From: Pararhodonellum marinum
Lineage (GTDB): Bacteria > Bacteroidota > Bacteroidia > Cytophagales > Cyclobacteriaceae
Length of the DNA stretch: 64,000 nt
Assembly (NCBI RefSeq): GCF_015354735.1
Contig: NZ_JACEFJ010000005.1
Location: 62,001-126,000, forward strand
Direction: 5' to 3'
In this document: positions 42,596-52,817 of the stretch, piece after piece
Position numbering within the stretch: the stretch's first letter is position 1
Layout: each line of letters starts with the position of its first letter
Notes under the pieces: generated by a model
Told to the model about the DNA's origin: nothing
What the model saw: the letters and a program-made list of their open reading frames with translations, nothing else
The model's database searches: none
Program-made: the position numbers and the translations under genes

Positions 42596-44479
42596 TTAAA
42601 TCAAATCAACACTCCTTTTGACAAAAGCAGTCAGGTCCTTGCCTTTCAGCAATCCCTGGGAAAGCAGGGCCAGATCAAAGGCCTGTTTGGCCAGCGTGGT
42701 CTGGATGGCTTCGTCCTCGGATTTGAGTACTTTGTCGATGACAGGATGGTTGCCATTGATGGCGACCTTGTAATGATCCGGCATGGCGCCATAGAAGCCC
42801 ATTCCTCCGCCGTTCTGGGCCATGTCCTTCATCCTTCGCATAAATTCCTCCATGGTGATGGTCACCGGCAGCTCTTCTGGACTTTGGCTTTCCACTGCCA
42901 CTGAGTAATCTTTGTTGTTGATGGCTTTTTCAAAGATTTCCTTCACCTTATTGGACTGATCCTCGGTCAACAGGTTTTCGAACTGTGCTTCTTTTTGGAT
43001 CAGTTTATCCACCACATCGGCATCCACCCTTTTGAGTTGGGTTTTCTCCTCTTTCATTTCCACATGCTGGATAAAATGACTGTCTATCGGAGAATCCATC
43101 ACCAACACATCATAGTCCTTTTTGTTGGCAGACTGGACAAAGCTGTCCTGCTTGTCCGCATCTGTGGCATACAAATAGATGGTGTTGCCTTCTTTGTCAG
43201 TTTGTAGCGTAGCCACTTTCTCTTTGTATTCGGCGAAAGTAAAATACTGACCATCTGTATTTTTCAACAAAGCAAATTCCTTGGCTTTTTCAGCAAACTT
43301 TTCTTCGCTGATCATGCCGTATTTTACAAACAGGCCAATGTCATTCCACTTGTCTTCGTATACCTTTCGGTCTTTTTTGTAAAGATCGCTCAACCTGTCC
43401 GCCACTTTTTTGGTGATGTAGTTGTTGATCTTTTTCACATTGCTGTCAGACTGCAGGAAGCTACGGGACACATTCAATGGGATATCCGGTGAATCGATGA
43501 CCCCATGCAGCAACATCAAAAACTCCGGAACAATGTCTTTAACCTCATCGGTAATAAACACCTGACGGCTGAATAGCTTGATCTTGTTTTTCTGCAGTTC
43601 AAATTCATTTTTGACTTTTGGGAAATAAAGTACCCCAGTCAGGTTGAAAGGATAATCCACATTGAGGTGAATCCAGAATAGGGGATCCTCGCTCATGGGA
43701 TACAATTCTTTATAAAAACCCAGGTAATCCTCATCGGAAAGCTCATTGGGGGATTTGGTCCAGATAGGCGTCGTGGTATTGATGATGTTGTCTACTTCTA
43801 CAGACTTCCATTTCTTTTTGCCTTCTTCGTCCTCTCCATCTTCCACACTTTCGGATTTGGTGCCGAACTTGATTGGGACAGGAAGGAATTTGCAGTATTT
43901 GTCCAGGATGCTTTGAAGTTTCCACTTGTCCAAAAACTCCTCTGAATCGGCATTGATAAAGAGGGTGACTTCTGTTCCTCTTTCTTTTTTGTCCCCGGGT
44001 GTGATTTCAAACTCCGTGCTTCCATCACAGGTCCACTTGGCTGCTTCTGCCCCATCCTGATAGGAAAGGGTATTGATTTCTACTCGGTCAGCGACCATAA
44101 AGGCAGAATAGAATCCCAGACCAAATTTACCGATGATTTCATTGGCATCTTTGGCATCTTTGAATTTCTCTACAAACTCGGTAGCACCTGAGAAGGCAAT
44201 CTGATTGATGTACTTTTTGATTTCCTCGGCAGTCATGCCCAAGCCCTTGTCGGAAATAGTGATGGTTTTTTTGTCCTTATCAAAGGCCACTTCCACAGTG
44301 ACATCACCCAATTCCCCGTTGTATTGGCCCAAGGTGGCCAGTCTTTTGATTTTTTGGGTGGCATCCACGGCATTGGAAACCAGTTCCCTTAAGAAAATCT
44401 CATTGTCTGAGTACAAAAACTTCTTGATGATCGGGAAGATATTCTCGGTATGTATCGAGATGGTACCTTTTTCCTGCAT
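42596..44479 (-). CDS. htpG: Molecular chaperone HtpG (Hsp90)
   Basis: A 627-residue Hsp90. The GHKL ATPase site is visible: Glu32 and Asn36 (FLRELVSNAVDA), Asp77-region DKGLGMT and GKFGLGFYSAFMV (118-130). Middle and C-terminal dimerisation domains continue to the end (ALLSQGLLKGKDLTAFV). Cytosolic ATP-dependent client remodelling in stress. Single gene, followed by tandem hairpins. Confidence 0.98.
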   Translation of the reverse strand: MQEKGTISIHTENIFPIIKKFLYSDNEIFLRELVSNAVDATQKIKRLATLGQYNGELGDVTVEVAFDKDKKTITISDKGLGMTAEEIKKYINQIAFSGATEFVEKFKDAKDANEIIGKFGLGFYSAFMVADRVEINTLSYQDGAEAAKWTCDGSTEFEITPGDKKERGTEVTLFINADSEEFLDKWKLQSILDKYCKFLPVPIKFGTKSESVEDGEDEEGKKKWKSVEVDNIINTTTPIWTKSPNELSDEDYLGFYKELYPMSEDPLFWIHLNVDYPFNLTGVLYFPKVKNEFELQKNKIKLFSRQVFITDEVKDIVPEFLMLLHGVIDSPDIPLNVSRSFLQSDSNVKKINNYITKKVADRLSDLYKKDRKVYEDKWNDIGLFVKYGMISEEKFAEKAKEFALLKNTDGQYFTFAEYKEKVATLQTDKEGNTIYLYATDADKQDSFVQSANKKDYDVLVMDSPIDSHFIQHVEMKEEKTQLKRVDADVVDKLIQKEAQFENLLTEDQSNKVKEIFEKAINNKDYSVAVESQSPEELPVTITMEEFMRRMKDMAQNGGGMGFYGAMPDHYKVAINGNHPVIDKVLKSEDEAIQTTLAKQAFDLALLSQGLLKGKDLTAFVKRSVDLI

Positions 44480-44602
44480 AGCTATATTCGATTTAGTTGA
44501 TTAACATGATCTGATACAATCCCCATATCAAGGCCTGTTCCAAAGCTTGTTTGGTGTCAAAATGGCAGAGTGTGAAAAATCAAGAAGAAGGAACCAGGAG
44601 GA

Positions 44603-46324
44603 CTACTTCGTTTTTTTTAGCACCCACCTTTTTTGATCAAAACTTCGAGGAGCGGTAGCCTGAAGCCGTTTGGCGATTTTCTCCAGATACATCGTATTGT
44701 ACCTCAGCCGGGTGATGTAATTGGGCAGATCTGGATCTCCGTTCCAGCAATGTTCGGCCCGGTCTCCATACAAGACCTCCCCGCCATAATATGGATCATT
44801 GGTGCTCTCCAAGAAGGCCTCCGTCAGGTAAACCGCATAGTTGAGGTAATAATTGTCCATGTCACCACAGTAAATATGGACCTTGCCTTCCAGGTCTTGC
44901 CCCAGGTCGGACCAATCCCGCTCCATGATGTACCTTAAGTCATAATTTTCCCGCCAGAATTCTGCCACCTCAGGGTCGATTTCTCCGGAATACCTGTCCC
45001 AGATCGGTTTGGGGTAGCCATCCTCTCCGACAGGCGAATAGACAGCCTGCCAAATGTCCCACTGATCCCCTGACCTGCTTTTGGTGCCTCCCAGGGCCAA
45101 CTCCTTGTGATTCATGTCCCGAAGCATGGCGGATACATGGCCCAAATAGTTTCTTTTCCCCACCCGATCGGTTTTTCTAAAAGGACCCTGAAGTACATAA
45201 GCATTGCTTTCTTCATAAATGTTCACCGAGGTATAGGCCCTGAAATCAATGGGGTCAGGACAGGCTGCAAAACAACCATTGTATTCTTTGGGGTATTTCA
45301 CCTGTACTGCCAAAGCTTCCCAGCCTCCGGTGGATCCGCCGTAGGTAAACCTGGCCCATCCTTCCCCTATACCCCTGAATTCTTTTTCGATATGCGGGAT
45401 CAATTCATAAGTGAGCGCATCTCCATAGGGGCCGAGATTTTCAGAATTTACAGCATAACTGTCATCATAAAAGGGATTGGCATGCTGGATTTCGATCACG
45501 ATGAATTTTGGGAAATCATCCGAAATCCATTGCTGATAAAAGTCGTAAGCCTCCTGTTGTTGGATCTTTTCATAGCCATAGATGCCAAATCGGGCATTGT
45601 AGGTATCTTCCAGGTCTTCATCAGGGGGGATGGTCCTAAAGCCACTGAAATCGGAAGGAAAGTGTCCGTGAAAAATCATCAGCGGATAATATTCCTCTGG
45701 ATTCTCCTCAAAATCCCTTGGGAGCAAAACGTGGGCACCCAAGTAAATGTCCCGTCCCCAAAATTCGGAGAGCAGGTCACTTTTGAATTGGATGTGCTTG
45801 ATAAATTCAGTATCCTCTGGCTTTGTAACCGGTGGATTGGCTTGGTCCAACACGAGTTCGAGCCCTTGAATTCCATCCCATTGTACTTTTTTGGGTAGGC
45901 TGAACAGGCTTCCGGGAGTACGGTTCCATTGTCGGCCTTCCCCTTGGTCCATGGGCATTTTGATGGTGTGGCCATCGGCCCTTTCGAAGGTTTCATAAGG
46001 AATCAGGTAGGCTTGAATGTGGAATTCTCCGTCCGGCAGATCTTCCCATTTTTCCACCGGATAACCAAAAGTGTCCAGCTCAAAGGAAAAATCCTGATCA
46101 GTTGGATGGTCTTCGAAATCCATTCCAAAAACCTGCGCAGAACCTACTTCATCACTTACCGCAAAACGAGGCTCTACTTGGTCATTATGGTGGATCAACA
46201 AAAGTAGCCTGCCATCTTTGACTTGGTCACGGAATTCAGAAGCTACCTTGATTGTGATGAGGGGAGTGTGGTTTTGCTGGCAGCCCGCAAAAAGCACTAA
46301 ACAAAGGAATAAAGTCGCACGCAT
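44603..46324 (-). CDS. Lipoprotein esterase-like protein (alpha/beta hydrolase)
   Basis: 573 residues from ATG 46324; lipobox LVLFAGC gives Cys15. Residues 200-470 contain a putative-esterase fold: YPLMIFHGHFP, FIVIEIQHANPF, and nucleophile elbow GGSTGGWEA with Ser331. The N-terminal 180 residues look like a beta-sandwich (ELDTFGYPVEKWEDLPDGEF). A late His candidate is AEHCWNG near 535. Similar to exported Fes/esterase-D types; substrate unknown. Confidence 0.8.
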   Translation of the reverse strand: MRATLFLCLVLFAGCQQNHTPLITIKVASEFRDQVKDGRLLLLIHHNDQVEPRFAVSDEVGSAQVFGMDFEDHPTDQDFSFELDTFGYPVEKWEDLPDGEFHIQAYLIPYETFERADGHTIKMPMDQGEGRQWNRTPGSLFSLPKKVQWDGIQGLELVLDQANPPVTKPEDTEFIKHIQFKSDLLSEFWGRDIYLGAHVLLPRDFEENPEEYYPLMIFHGHFPSDFSGFRTIPPDEDLEDTYNARFGIYGYEKIQQQEAYDFYQQWISDDFPKFIVIEIQHANPFYDDSYAVNSENLGPYGDALTYELIPHIEKEFRGIGEGWARFTYGGSTGGWEALAVQVKYPKEYNGCFAACPDPIDFRAYTSVNIYEESNAYVLQGPFRKTDRVGKRNYLGHVSAMLRDMNHKELALGGTKSRSGDQWDIWQAVYSPVGEDGYPKPIWDRYSGEIDPEVAEFWRENYDLRYIMERDWSDLGQDLEGKVHIYCGDMDNYYLNYAVYLTEAFLESTNDPYYGGEVLYGDRAEHCWNGDPDLPNYITRLRYNTMYLEKIAKRLQATAPRSFDQKRWVLKKTK

Positions 46325-46513
46325 GATTTTACGTTTTTGGTCAGAGGGTAAGATAGTCAAAATTCCAAAAACCAGAAGAAAATAAATCGCAATCGAATGG
46401 ATTGGCTTTTTTGTTTGTTAACTAAAAGTTAGGCCCACTTTATTTACTTTAGGTTTGGTCCTTAAACTGAATTCATTTTATTAACTTTAAGCATTCAATA
46501 AACCCAAATAAAA

Positions 46514-47674
46514 ATGGCATTTTATCATAAACTGGGAGAAATCCCACCCAAAAGACACACCCAATTCAGACAAGCTGACGGCACACTTTACAAGGAAGAA
46601 GTGGTGAGTTCCAAAGGTTTTTCTGGAATATATTCCACACTTTACCACCTCTACAATCCCAACCAAGTGAAATCCATAGGGGAACCAAAACACTTCCATT
46701 GGGAAATTGCCAAAGAACATGGGCTCAAGCAAACCCACCTCAATACGGCCAATGTAAAAACCACTGGAAAGGATTATTTAGGGGCCAGAAAAATCCTTAT
46801 GATGAACCATGAGGTGATGATGGGTATTTGTGTGCCTGAGGAAAGAAAAATGGATTATTATTTTAAAAATGCAGACGGAGATGAGGTGGTTTTTGTGCAT
46901 GATGGAGATGGCTATCTTTTTTCCCAGTTTGGCAAGCTTAAAGTAAAAGCAGGCGATTACATCGTCATTCCAAGAACCACCATTTACCGCTTTGAATGGA
47001 ATGAAGGTCCCCTCAAATTATTGGTGATTGAATCCAAAGGTGCCATAGAAACCGTGAAGCGCTACCGCAACGAATTGGGTCAGTTGCTTGAGCATTCGCC
47101 TTATTGTGAACGGGACATCCATCCTCCCCATGAGCTGCGTTTGGAAAAAGAAAAAGGAAACTACCTCATTCAGATCAAAAAGCAGGGGATGCTTCACCAA
47201 TATGCTTACGAACACAGTCCATTGGATATTGTAGGCTGGGATGGGTACCTGTATCCTTACACACTTTCAATTCATGATTTTGAGCCTATAACGGGAAGAA
47301 TCCATCAGCCACCTCCGGTTCATCAGACCTTTCAGGCCATGGGATTTGTGATCTGTTCATTTGTGCCCCGTCTATTTGATTACCATCCGCAGGCCATTCC
47401 AGCCCCATACAACCATTCCAACATCGATTCAGATGAGGTGTTGTATTATGTGGAAGGGGAATTTATGAGTAGAAAAGGCATAGACAGAGGTTCTTTTACC
47501 ATCCACATGGGAGGCTTGCCTCATGGACCTCACCCAGGCACGGTCGAAAAAAGCATTGGCGCCAAATCAACCGACGAAATCGCAGTGATGTTGGATACTT
47601 TCAATCCTTTGCAGATCACCACCGCTGCCCTGGAGTATGTGGATAAAAATTACCCCATGAGCTGGACGGAATGA
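46514..47674 (+). CDS. hmgA: Homogentisate 1,2-dioxygenase
   Basis: A 386-residue cupin-fold iron dioxygenase that opens the ring of homogentisate in tyrosine and phenylalanine breakdown. The metal region is PYNHSNIDSDEVLYYVEG (His301, Glu308) with His337 (GGLPHGPHPG). Shorter than the ~440-residue human enzyme, as in many Bacteroidota. No maleylacetoacetate or fumarylacetoacetase gene is adjacent. Its stop abuts the next, opposite gene. Confidence 0.92.
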   Translation: MAFYHKLGEIPPKRHTQFRQADGTLYKEEVVSSKGFSGIYSTLYHLYNPNQVKSIGEPKHFHWEIAKEHGLKQTHLNTANVKTTGKDYLGARKILMMNHEVMMGICVPEERKMDYYFKNADGDEVVFVHDGDGYLFSQFGKLKVKAGDYIVIPRTTIYRFEWNEGPLKLLVIESKGAIETVKRYRNELGQLLEHSPYCERDIHPPHELRLEKEKGNYLIQIKKQGMLHQYAYEHSPLDIVGWDGYLYPYTLSIHDFEPITGRIHQPPPVHQTFQAMGFVICSFVPRLFDYHPQAIPAPYNHSNIDSDEVLYYVEGEFMSRKGIDRGSFTIHMGGLPHGPHPGTVEKSIGAKSTDEIAVMLDTFNPLQITTAALEYVDKNYPMSWTE

Positions 47675-48154
47675 TCAGCGGATCCGGTCTACGGATCTGA
47701 CAAGGAGTTCGTCTTTCCTGATAAATCGGTTGGCCAGGATGTTACAGATCATGCCTGCAAAGTAGGCATAAAAGCCAACGAGAAATTGACCTTGATCGAC
47801 GGAATTGAAGTCTTCATTGGCCTGAAAAGTCAGGTAAATGGATATGCCCAAACCACTGATCATGACCAGGGAGTTGACCATGTTCAGCATCATCTGCTTT
47901 CCTCTGTTCTTGAACTGGGAAAGGCTATAGAAAGCGATCCCCGCACCGATCAAGGCCAGTAGTCCAATGTAAATATTTTGTCGGGAACTGATCGTTTGAT
48001 CTGTTTCCAAGGAGATTAAATCCATGGACCAGGCGGTCAATTTCAACTGCTCGGTGAGGGCGTCATTGACCTGCTCCCAAATGGGGAAAATAGTCACCAA
48101 TAGCATAAAAACTGCCACAAGGAAAAGGAATATGGTCTGAACTCTCTGTATCAT
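47675..48154 (-). CDS. DUF4293 membrane protein
   Basis: 159 residues from ATG 48154 (MIQRVQTIFLFLVAVFMLL) with four helices; a longer frame would start in non-coding sequence. IQRVQTIFL and SLSQFKNRGKQMMLNMVNSL are typical of DUF4293, a Bacteroidota-specific family often near truA-like or transport genes. Function unknown. Converges on hmgA with abutting stops. Confidence 0.85.
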   Translation of the reverse strand: MIQRVQTIFLFLVAVFMLLVTIFPIWEQVNDALTEQLKLTAWSMDLISLETDQTISSRQNIYIGLLALIGAGIAFYSLSQFKNRGKQMMLNMVNSLVMISGLGISIYLTFQANEDFNSVDQGQFLVGFYAYFAGMICNILANRFIRKDELLVRSVDRIR

Positions 48155-48257
48155 GATCTGATTTTTTTGACAAAGTAAGGAGGATATCTGTTTATTAGCA
48201 AGAAAAAGCATTGTTCCCTCAATTTGAATGGGGAAATAGTATCTTTGTATTTGGAAA

Positions 48258-49013
48258 ATGGGAGACATCAAGCGGTATTTTCTGGAATTTGCCTACAAAG
48301 GAACCAATTATCATGGCTGGCAGCTGCAGCACAATGCCCATTCCGTTCAATCAGAAATGGAAGGTGCGCTTGAATTGCTTTTCGGAAGACCTGTGTCGGT
48401 CATGGGCAGTGGACGAACGGACACTGGTGTTCATGCTTCTCAGCAGTTTCTTCACTTTGATCTTGATGGGGATTTAGAACCAAAAATGGCGGTAAAAAAG
48501 CTAAACGGCATCCTTCCCAAAGACATTGCCGTTTATGACCTTAGAGCAGTCCGTTCAGATGCCCATGCGAGGTTCAGTGCCTTGTGGAGAAGCTATGAAT
48601 ATGTTATTTCACTGAGAAAAAATCCGTTTAAACAGGGGCTAAGTTGGTACTGCTACTACGATTTAGACATGGAGAAAATGAATGAAGCAGCCAGTGTATT
48701 GTTAGAACACCGGGATTTTCAGTGCTTCAGCAAGATCCATACGGATGTGAAGCATTTTGATTGTAAAATAAAAGAAGCTTATTGGGAACAAAAAGAATCT
48801 TATTTGATTTTTCATATAACCGCCAATCGGTTCTTGAGAGGAATGGTACGTGCCATCGTGGGCACTATGGTCCAAGTGGGAACCGGTAAAATCAACAAAG
48901 AGGACTTTCGTCAGATCATTTTAAGCAAAGACAGAAAAAAAGCAGGTGCCAATGTGCCTGCTGATGGTTTGTTTTTGAGTAAAGTAGTTTATCCCGATGT
49001 CCTTTTTACATAA
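48258..49013 (+). CDS. truA: tRNA pseudouridine synthase A
   Basis: A 251-residue TruA. Catalytic Asp55 in SGRTDTGVHASQQ, plus FAYKGTNYHGWQLQ at 11-24 and RFLRGMVRAIVGTMVQVGTG near the end. It makes pseudouridine at positions 38-40 of many tRNAs. Thirteen bp upstream of the ABC transporter gene, so the pair may be co-transcribed. Confidence 0.97.
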   Translation: MGDIKRYFLEFAYKGTNYHGWQLQHNAHSVQSEMEGALELLFGRPVSVMGSGRTDTGVHASQQFLHFDLDGDLEPKMAVKKLNGILPKDIAVYDLRAVRSDAHARFSALWRSYEYVISLRKNPFKQGLSWYCYYDLDMEKMNEAASVLLEHRDFQCFSKIHTDVKHFDCKIKEAYWEQKESYLIFHITANRFLRGMVRAIVGTMVQVGTGKINKEDFRQIILSKDRKKAGANVPADGLFLSKVVYPDVLFT

Positions 49014-49025
49014 AAAGAGAACAAC

Positions 49026-50798
49026 TTGAGTCTGGAAAAAGAAAACGTAAAAAGTGGGGAGATTCTGGATGCTAAGGTCCTGAAACAACTCTACCAATTT
49101 GTAAAACCCTACAAATCAAGGTTTTATTTATTGGTGCTTTTGACGTTGTTGCTCGCTATTCTGGCACCTACCAGGCCCCTTTTTATACAGATAGCCATAG
49201 ATGATTATGTGGCTTTGGGTGACAAAGAAGGATTGACCAGGATCATATACATTCTCGTAGGACTGATGCTTGCCCAAGCGTTGGTGCAGTGGGCACATAC
49301 TTATCTTTCCGGCTGGATCGGTCAAGTCATTATCCGTGATATCCGGGTCAAACTCTACCGCCATTTGCTAAAAATGAGGCTTAAATTTTTTGACAATACC
49401 CCTATCGGGCGTTTGGTGACCAGAAATGTCTCAGATGTAGAAACCCTCGCCGACGTATTCAGTGAAGGGCTCGCCGCCATCATTGGAGATTTGCTTCAAT
49501 TGGTGACCATTTTGGGAGTGATGTTTTACATTGATTGGAAACTAACTTTGGTCAGCTTAAGTACTTTGCCTTTGCTCATCATTTCCACCTATGTTTTCAA
49601 GGAAAAAATTAAAGTAGCTTTTAACGAGGTTAGAAATGCCGTATCCAATCTCAATGCTTTTTTACAGGAACACATCACCGGAATGAACATCGTCCAGATA
49701 TTTAACCGGGAGAAAAGGGAGTACGAAAAATTCCAGTCCATCAACAAGGAGCACCGCAAAGCCCACCTGAAATCAGTGCTTTACTATTCGGTGTATTATC
49801 CAGTTTCTGAGATCATACAGGCTATCGGCCTAGGATTGGTGGTGTGGTATGGTGCTACTGGAGTATTTGATTTGGATTTAAAGGTTGGGGTACTGATTTC
49901 ATTTATCATGTACCTGCAGCTGTTTTTCCGTCCTATCCGGATGATAGCCGACCGATTCAATACCCTTCAAATGGGAGTAGTGAGCTCCGATCGGATCTTC
50001 AAACTGATGGATAACCATGATCAGATACCCAATGAAGGCAGTTATGCCCCGGAAAAAATCAATGGTGGAATCCAACTACAAAACGTATGGTTTGCTTATA
50101 ATGATGAGGAATGGGTACTCAAAAACATCAGTTTTGATGTCAAACATGGTGAGACCATTGCTCTGGTAGGAGCTACAGGGGCAGGAAAATCCTCCATCAT
50201 CAACCTGATCACCCGGTTCTACGAAATCAACAAAGGAAATATACTGGTCGATGGTAGGGATATCCGGGAATACGAACTCGGATTTCTGAGAAAGCATATC
50301 GGTGTGGTTTTGCAGGATGTGTTTCTGTTCTCCGACACCATTTATTTCAACATCACCTTAGGCAATCCTGATATCAGTAGAGAACAGGTCATGCATGCGG
50401 CCAAATTGGTAGGAGCTAAAAAATTCATTGAAAAATTGCCTGGGGGTTTGGATTATAATGTCATGGAAAGAGGGGCCACGCTTTCTGTGGGACAAAGACA
50501 ACTCATTTCATTTGTCAGAGCAATGGTATATAATCCTGAGATCTTGATTTTAGATGAGGCCACTTCATCAGTGGATACTGAGACTGAAGAAATGATTCAG
50601 AAAGCGATTGAAAAAATGATGAAGGGGAGGACCTCCATTGTCATTGCCCACCGGCTTTCAACGATCAAAAAAGCAGACAAGATCATCCTTTTGCACCAAG
50701 GTGAAATCAAGGAATCCGGAACCCATGAAAGTTTGCTTGAGCAGGAAGGTTATTATGCGCACCTTCATCAGTTGCAGCTCAAATCCATGGTCAGCTAG
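49026..50798 (+). CDS. ABC exporter, fused permease-ATPase (MsbA/MdlB type)
   Basis: A 590-residue half-transporter starting at TTG 49026 (no good ATG exists nearby). Six membrane helices occupy about 30-320. The ATPase shows Walker A GATGAGKSS near 382, signature LSVGQRQL near 487 and Walker B ILILDEATSSVD near 508, followed by the H-loop HRLST. A lipid or drug exporter acting as a homodimer is likely; substrate unknown. Confidence 0.95.
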   Translation: MSLEKENVKSGEILDAKVLKQLYQFVKPYKSRFYLLVLLTLLLAILAPTRPLFIQIAIDDYVALGDKEGLTRIIYILVGLMLAQALVQWAHTYLSGWIGQVIIRDIRVKLYRHLLKMRLKFFDNTPIGRLVTRNVSDVETLADVFSEGLAAIIGDLLQLVTILGVMFYIDWKLTLVSLSTLPLLIISTYVFKEKIKVAFNEVRNAVSNLNAFLQEHITGMNIVQIFNREKREYEKFQSINKEHRKAHLKSVLYYSVYYPVSEIIQAIGLGLVVWYGATGVFDLDLKVGVLISFIMYLQLFFRPIRMIADRFNTLQMGVVSSDRIFKLMDNHDQIPNEGSYAPEKINGGIQLQNVWFAYNDEEWVLKNISFDVKHGETIALVGATGAGKSSIINLITRFYEINKGNILVDGRDIREYELGFLRKHIGVVLQDVFLFSDTIYFNITLGNPDISREQVMHAAKLVGAKKFIEKLPGGLDYNVMERGATLSVGQRQLISFVRAMVYNPEILILDEATSSVDTETEEMIQKAIEKMMKGRTSIVIAHRLSTIKKADKIILLHQGEIKESGTHESLLEQEGYYAHLHQLQLKSMVS

Positions 50799-50884
50799 AT
50801 TTATAATTCAAAAGCAACCTGTTTGTATGGATATTAGACTTTTGTGTATAATTTTGAGGGAGTAACTCACACGAAAAATTCAGC

Positions 50885-51469
50885 ATGAAAAAAATACTTT
50901 TGTTCTTCGTCCTTTTGGTCCCATTCGCATTAAAAGCTCAGGAAAGGGGCATAGGGGTACGGTTAGGTGAACCCCTTTCCATCACTTATAAATCTTTTTT
51001 TACTGATAAGATATCTTTTGAGGGGATGTTCGGCAGGGCAGGGGTAAACAATCCACAATATTACAGGAGGTCCTTTGACAATAACCGCCCAACTCCAAAT
51101 GCCGTGTACCTTAGCCACAGTGCGAGCAGTTCGTTTTCCTTAAACATCCGTGGAGCCTATCACGAAGACATCACGGATCAGTTTAGTATAGACGAAGGCA
51201 TCTTATTGGCCTATGGGGGAGTTGGGGCGCAATTGAGGAGAGTATCCGTAGATTTTTTATACAATGACCCCACTTCTTCCTCGTCTACCCCACTTATGGA
51301 AAGCAGAGGAAATATGGATTTTGGCCCTGAGGGATTTGTAGGTACAGAATATTATTTTGCCAATGCACCGATCAATGTCTTTGCAGAGGTAGGGATGTTT
51401 ATTGAAATATTGGATAGACCTGGGCATGTCAAGCTTCAGGGTGGAGTGGGCATCAGGTATCTGTTTTAG
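50885..51469 (+). CDS. Exported outer-membrane-type hypothetical protein
   Basis: A 194-residue protein with signal MKKILLFFVLLVPFALKA-Q and strand-like blocks (GIGVRLGEPLSITYKSFFTD, SFSLNIRGAYHEDI, FGPEGFVGTEYYF, NVFAEVGMFIEIL), ending GGVGIRYLF with a terminal Phe as outer-membrane barrels have. Function unknown. Fourteen bp before the next gene. Confidence 0.75.
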   Translation: MKKILLFFVLLVPFALKAQERGIGVRLGEPLSITYKSFFTDKISFEGMFGRAGVNNPQYYRRSFDNNRPTPNAVYLSHSASSSFSLNIRGAYHEDITDQFSIDEGILLAYGGVGAQLRRVSVDFLYNDPTSSSSTPLMESRGNMDFGPEGFVGTEYYFANAPINVFAEVGMFIEILDRPGHVKLQGGVGIRYLF

Positions 51470-51482
51470 TGACATTGGGAAA

Positions 51483-52001
51483 ATGAAAAAGGCCCTGCTT
51501 TTTGCATTTTTTGTCATCCTGCTCGCTTGGGTAGGCCTGTATTATCTAGGCGGGTTTAAAGAACCGGAAATCAGTCTAGAGGAAAACGGATCCATGGAGC
51601 TCTACGGCATTTATTTCAAAGGGACGCCGCAGGATGAAGCCCTGAAGGAAACTTTCGATCAGGTAATTGGGCTGGTGCAACAGACGGAAGGTGCTAGCCT
51701 ACATACCTGGTATCAAGTTGAACCTGCCGGGAAACGGGATACCATGGAGGTTTTTGTCGGATTGGATAAATATCCTGCCATCATTGAAGGCGGCGCGTTG
51801 GATACGCTTAGCCTTTCAGGAGATCAATGTATAGTAGCAAGGATTCAAACCAATCCTTGGGTCATGCCAGGTCCTGAGAAAGTAAAATCAAAAATAGAGG
51901 CATTTGCGCAAGCTGAGGGTAAAGTGCTCCAAGGAATATTTATAGACAGGATTATTGGGGAAGATTTTGTGGAAGTATTTGCACCTGTCAAAAAACCATA
52001 A
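51483..52001 (+). CDS. Membrane-anchored hypothetical protein, possibly GyrI-like
   Basis: 172 residues from ATG 51483: one N-terminal membrane helix (KKALLFAFFVILLAWVGLYYL without KAL ends at ~22) and a soluble domain about 40-170 with the pattern of small effector-binding (GyrI/AraC-type) domains (ELYGIYFKGTPQDEALKETF, MEVFVGLDKYP, IARIQ-like strand). Resemblance is weak. Follows the outer-membrane protein gene by 13 bp. Confidence 0.65.
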   Translation: MKKALLFAFFVILLAWVGLYYLGGFKEPEISLEENGSMELYGIYFKGTPQDEALKETFDQVIGLVQQTEGASLHTWYQVEPAGKRDTMEVFVGLDKYPAIIEGGALDTLSLSGDQCIVARIQTNPWVMPGPEKVKSKIEAFAQAEGKVLQGIFIDRIIGEDFVEVFAPVKKP

Positions 52002-52158
52002 AGTCAGCTACAACCTTCTTTTTCCAATTGGGGTTTATAACTGTATGGTTTTTTTCTATCGGTGGTTTTGGTAAATTAACTACCCAATTCAAAATGAGGG
52101 TGAAAGGCCTAACTAAAAAAGATCATTTATTTATTATTCACTAAATCAACCAAAAAAC

Positions 52159-52692
52159 ATGAAGAAACTTCTAATTGCATTATTTGTCATAGGCGGCTTG
52201 GGATTTCAGGCCTGCGAAGGACCCCAAGGCCCTCCTGGCGGTCCTGGCCCGGTTGGTCCTGCTGGTCCTGCTGGGATTAACATTGTGGCCGAGGTTTTCG
52301 AACTGGACTTAGACTTTACACAGCAAAATGATTATGCGAATTTTTTCCCACTTGATCCAGAATTATTTCCCGGGGATGTTTTATTGATCTATATCGCATG
52401 GGATTTTAACAACGGTGAACCAGTTTGGAGACAATTACCACAACTCGTGTTGTTTGAGGAAGGAGTGCTACAGTATAATTTTGATTTCACGATTGAGGAT
52501 TTTAGCATTTTTCTGGAAACTTCCTTTGACCCAGGGATACTATCTAATGAATGGACCATTGACCAACTATTTAGGGTAGTCATTGTTCCCGGTGACCTTG
52601 CCAATGCCCGAATTGATTTCTCTGATTACAATGCAGTAATGCAATTGATCGGAGTGGACGAAAGTGATGTGGTCAAAGGCTGGACTCGTTAA
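52159..52692 (+). CDS. Lipoprotein with short collagen-like repeat
   Basis: A 177-residue lipoprotein (lipobox GFQAC, Cys19). Immediately after the Cys comes a collagen-like stretch of Gly-X-Y triplets (GPQGPPGGPGPVGPAGPAG, about 21-39), then a ~135-residue globular beta-rich domain rich in Phe/Asp/Glu. Collagen-like lipoprotein stalks of this type are frequent in Bacteroidota. Function unknown. Followed by a terminator. Confidence 0.8.
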   Translation: MKKLLIALFVIGGLGFQACEGPQGPPGGPGPVGPAGPAGINIVAEVFELDLDFTQQNDYANFFPLDPELFPGDVLLIYIAWDFNNGEPVWRQLPQLVLFEEGVLQYNFDFTIEDFSIFLETSFDPGILSNEWTIDQLFRVVIVPGDLANARIDFSDYNAVMQLIGVDESDVVKGWTR

Positions 52693-52725
52693 TTAGGTCT
52701 AATCGATATATTCAATCGTATATAT

Positions 52726-52760
52726 AAAACCATCCCTTTCGTATGGGGTGGTTTTTCTTT
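52726..52760 (+). terminator. Terminator after the collagen-like lipoprotein
   Basis: Arms AAAACCATCCC and GGGGTGGTTTT (one G-U pair) followed by TTCTTTT. Confidence 0.75.
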
Positions 52761-52817
52761 TGACCCAAATGGTGCGTTTAGGCTTTCTGGTTTAAAATTC
52801 CGCCTTATCTTTGTTCT

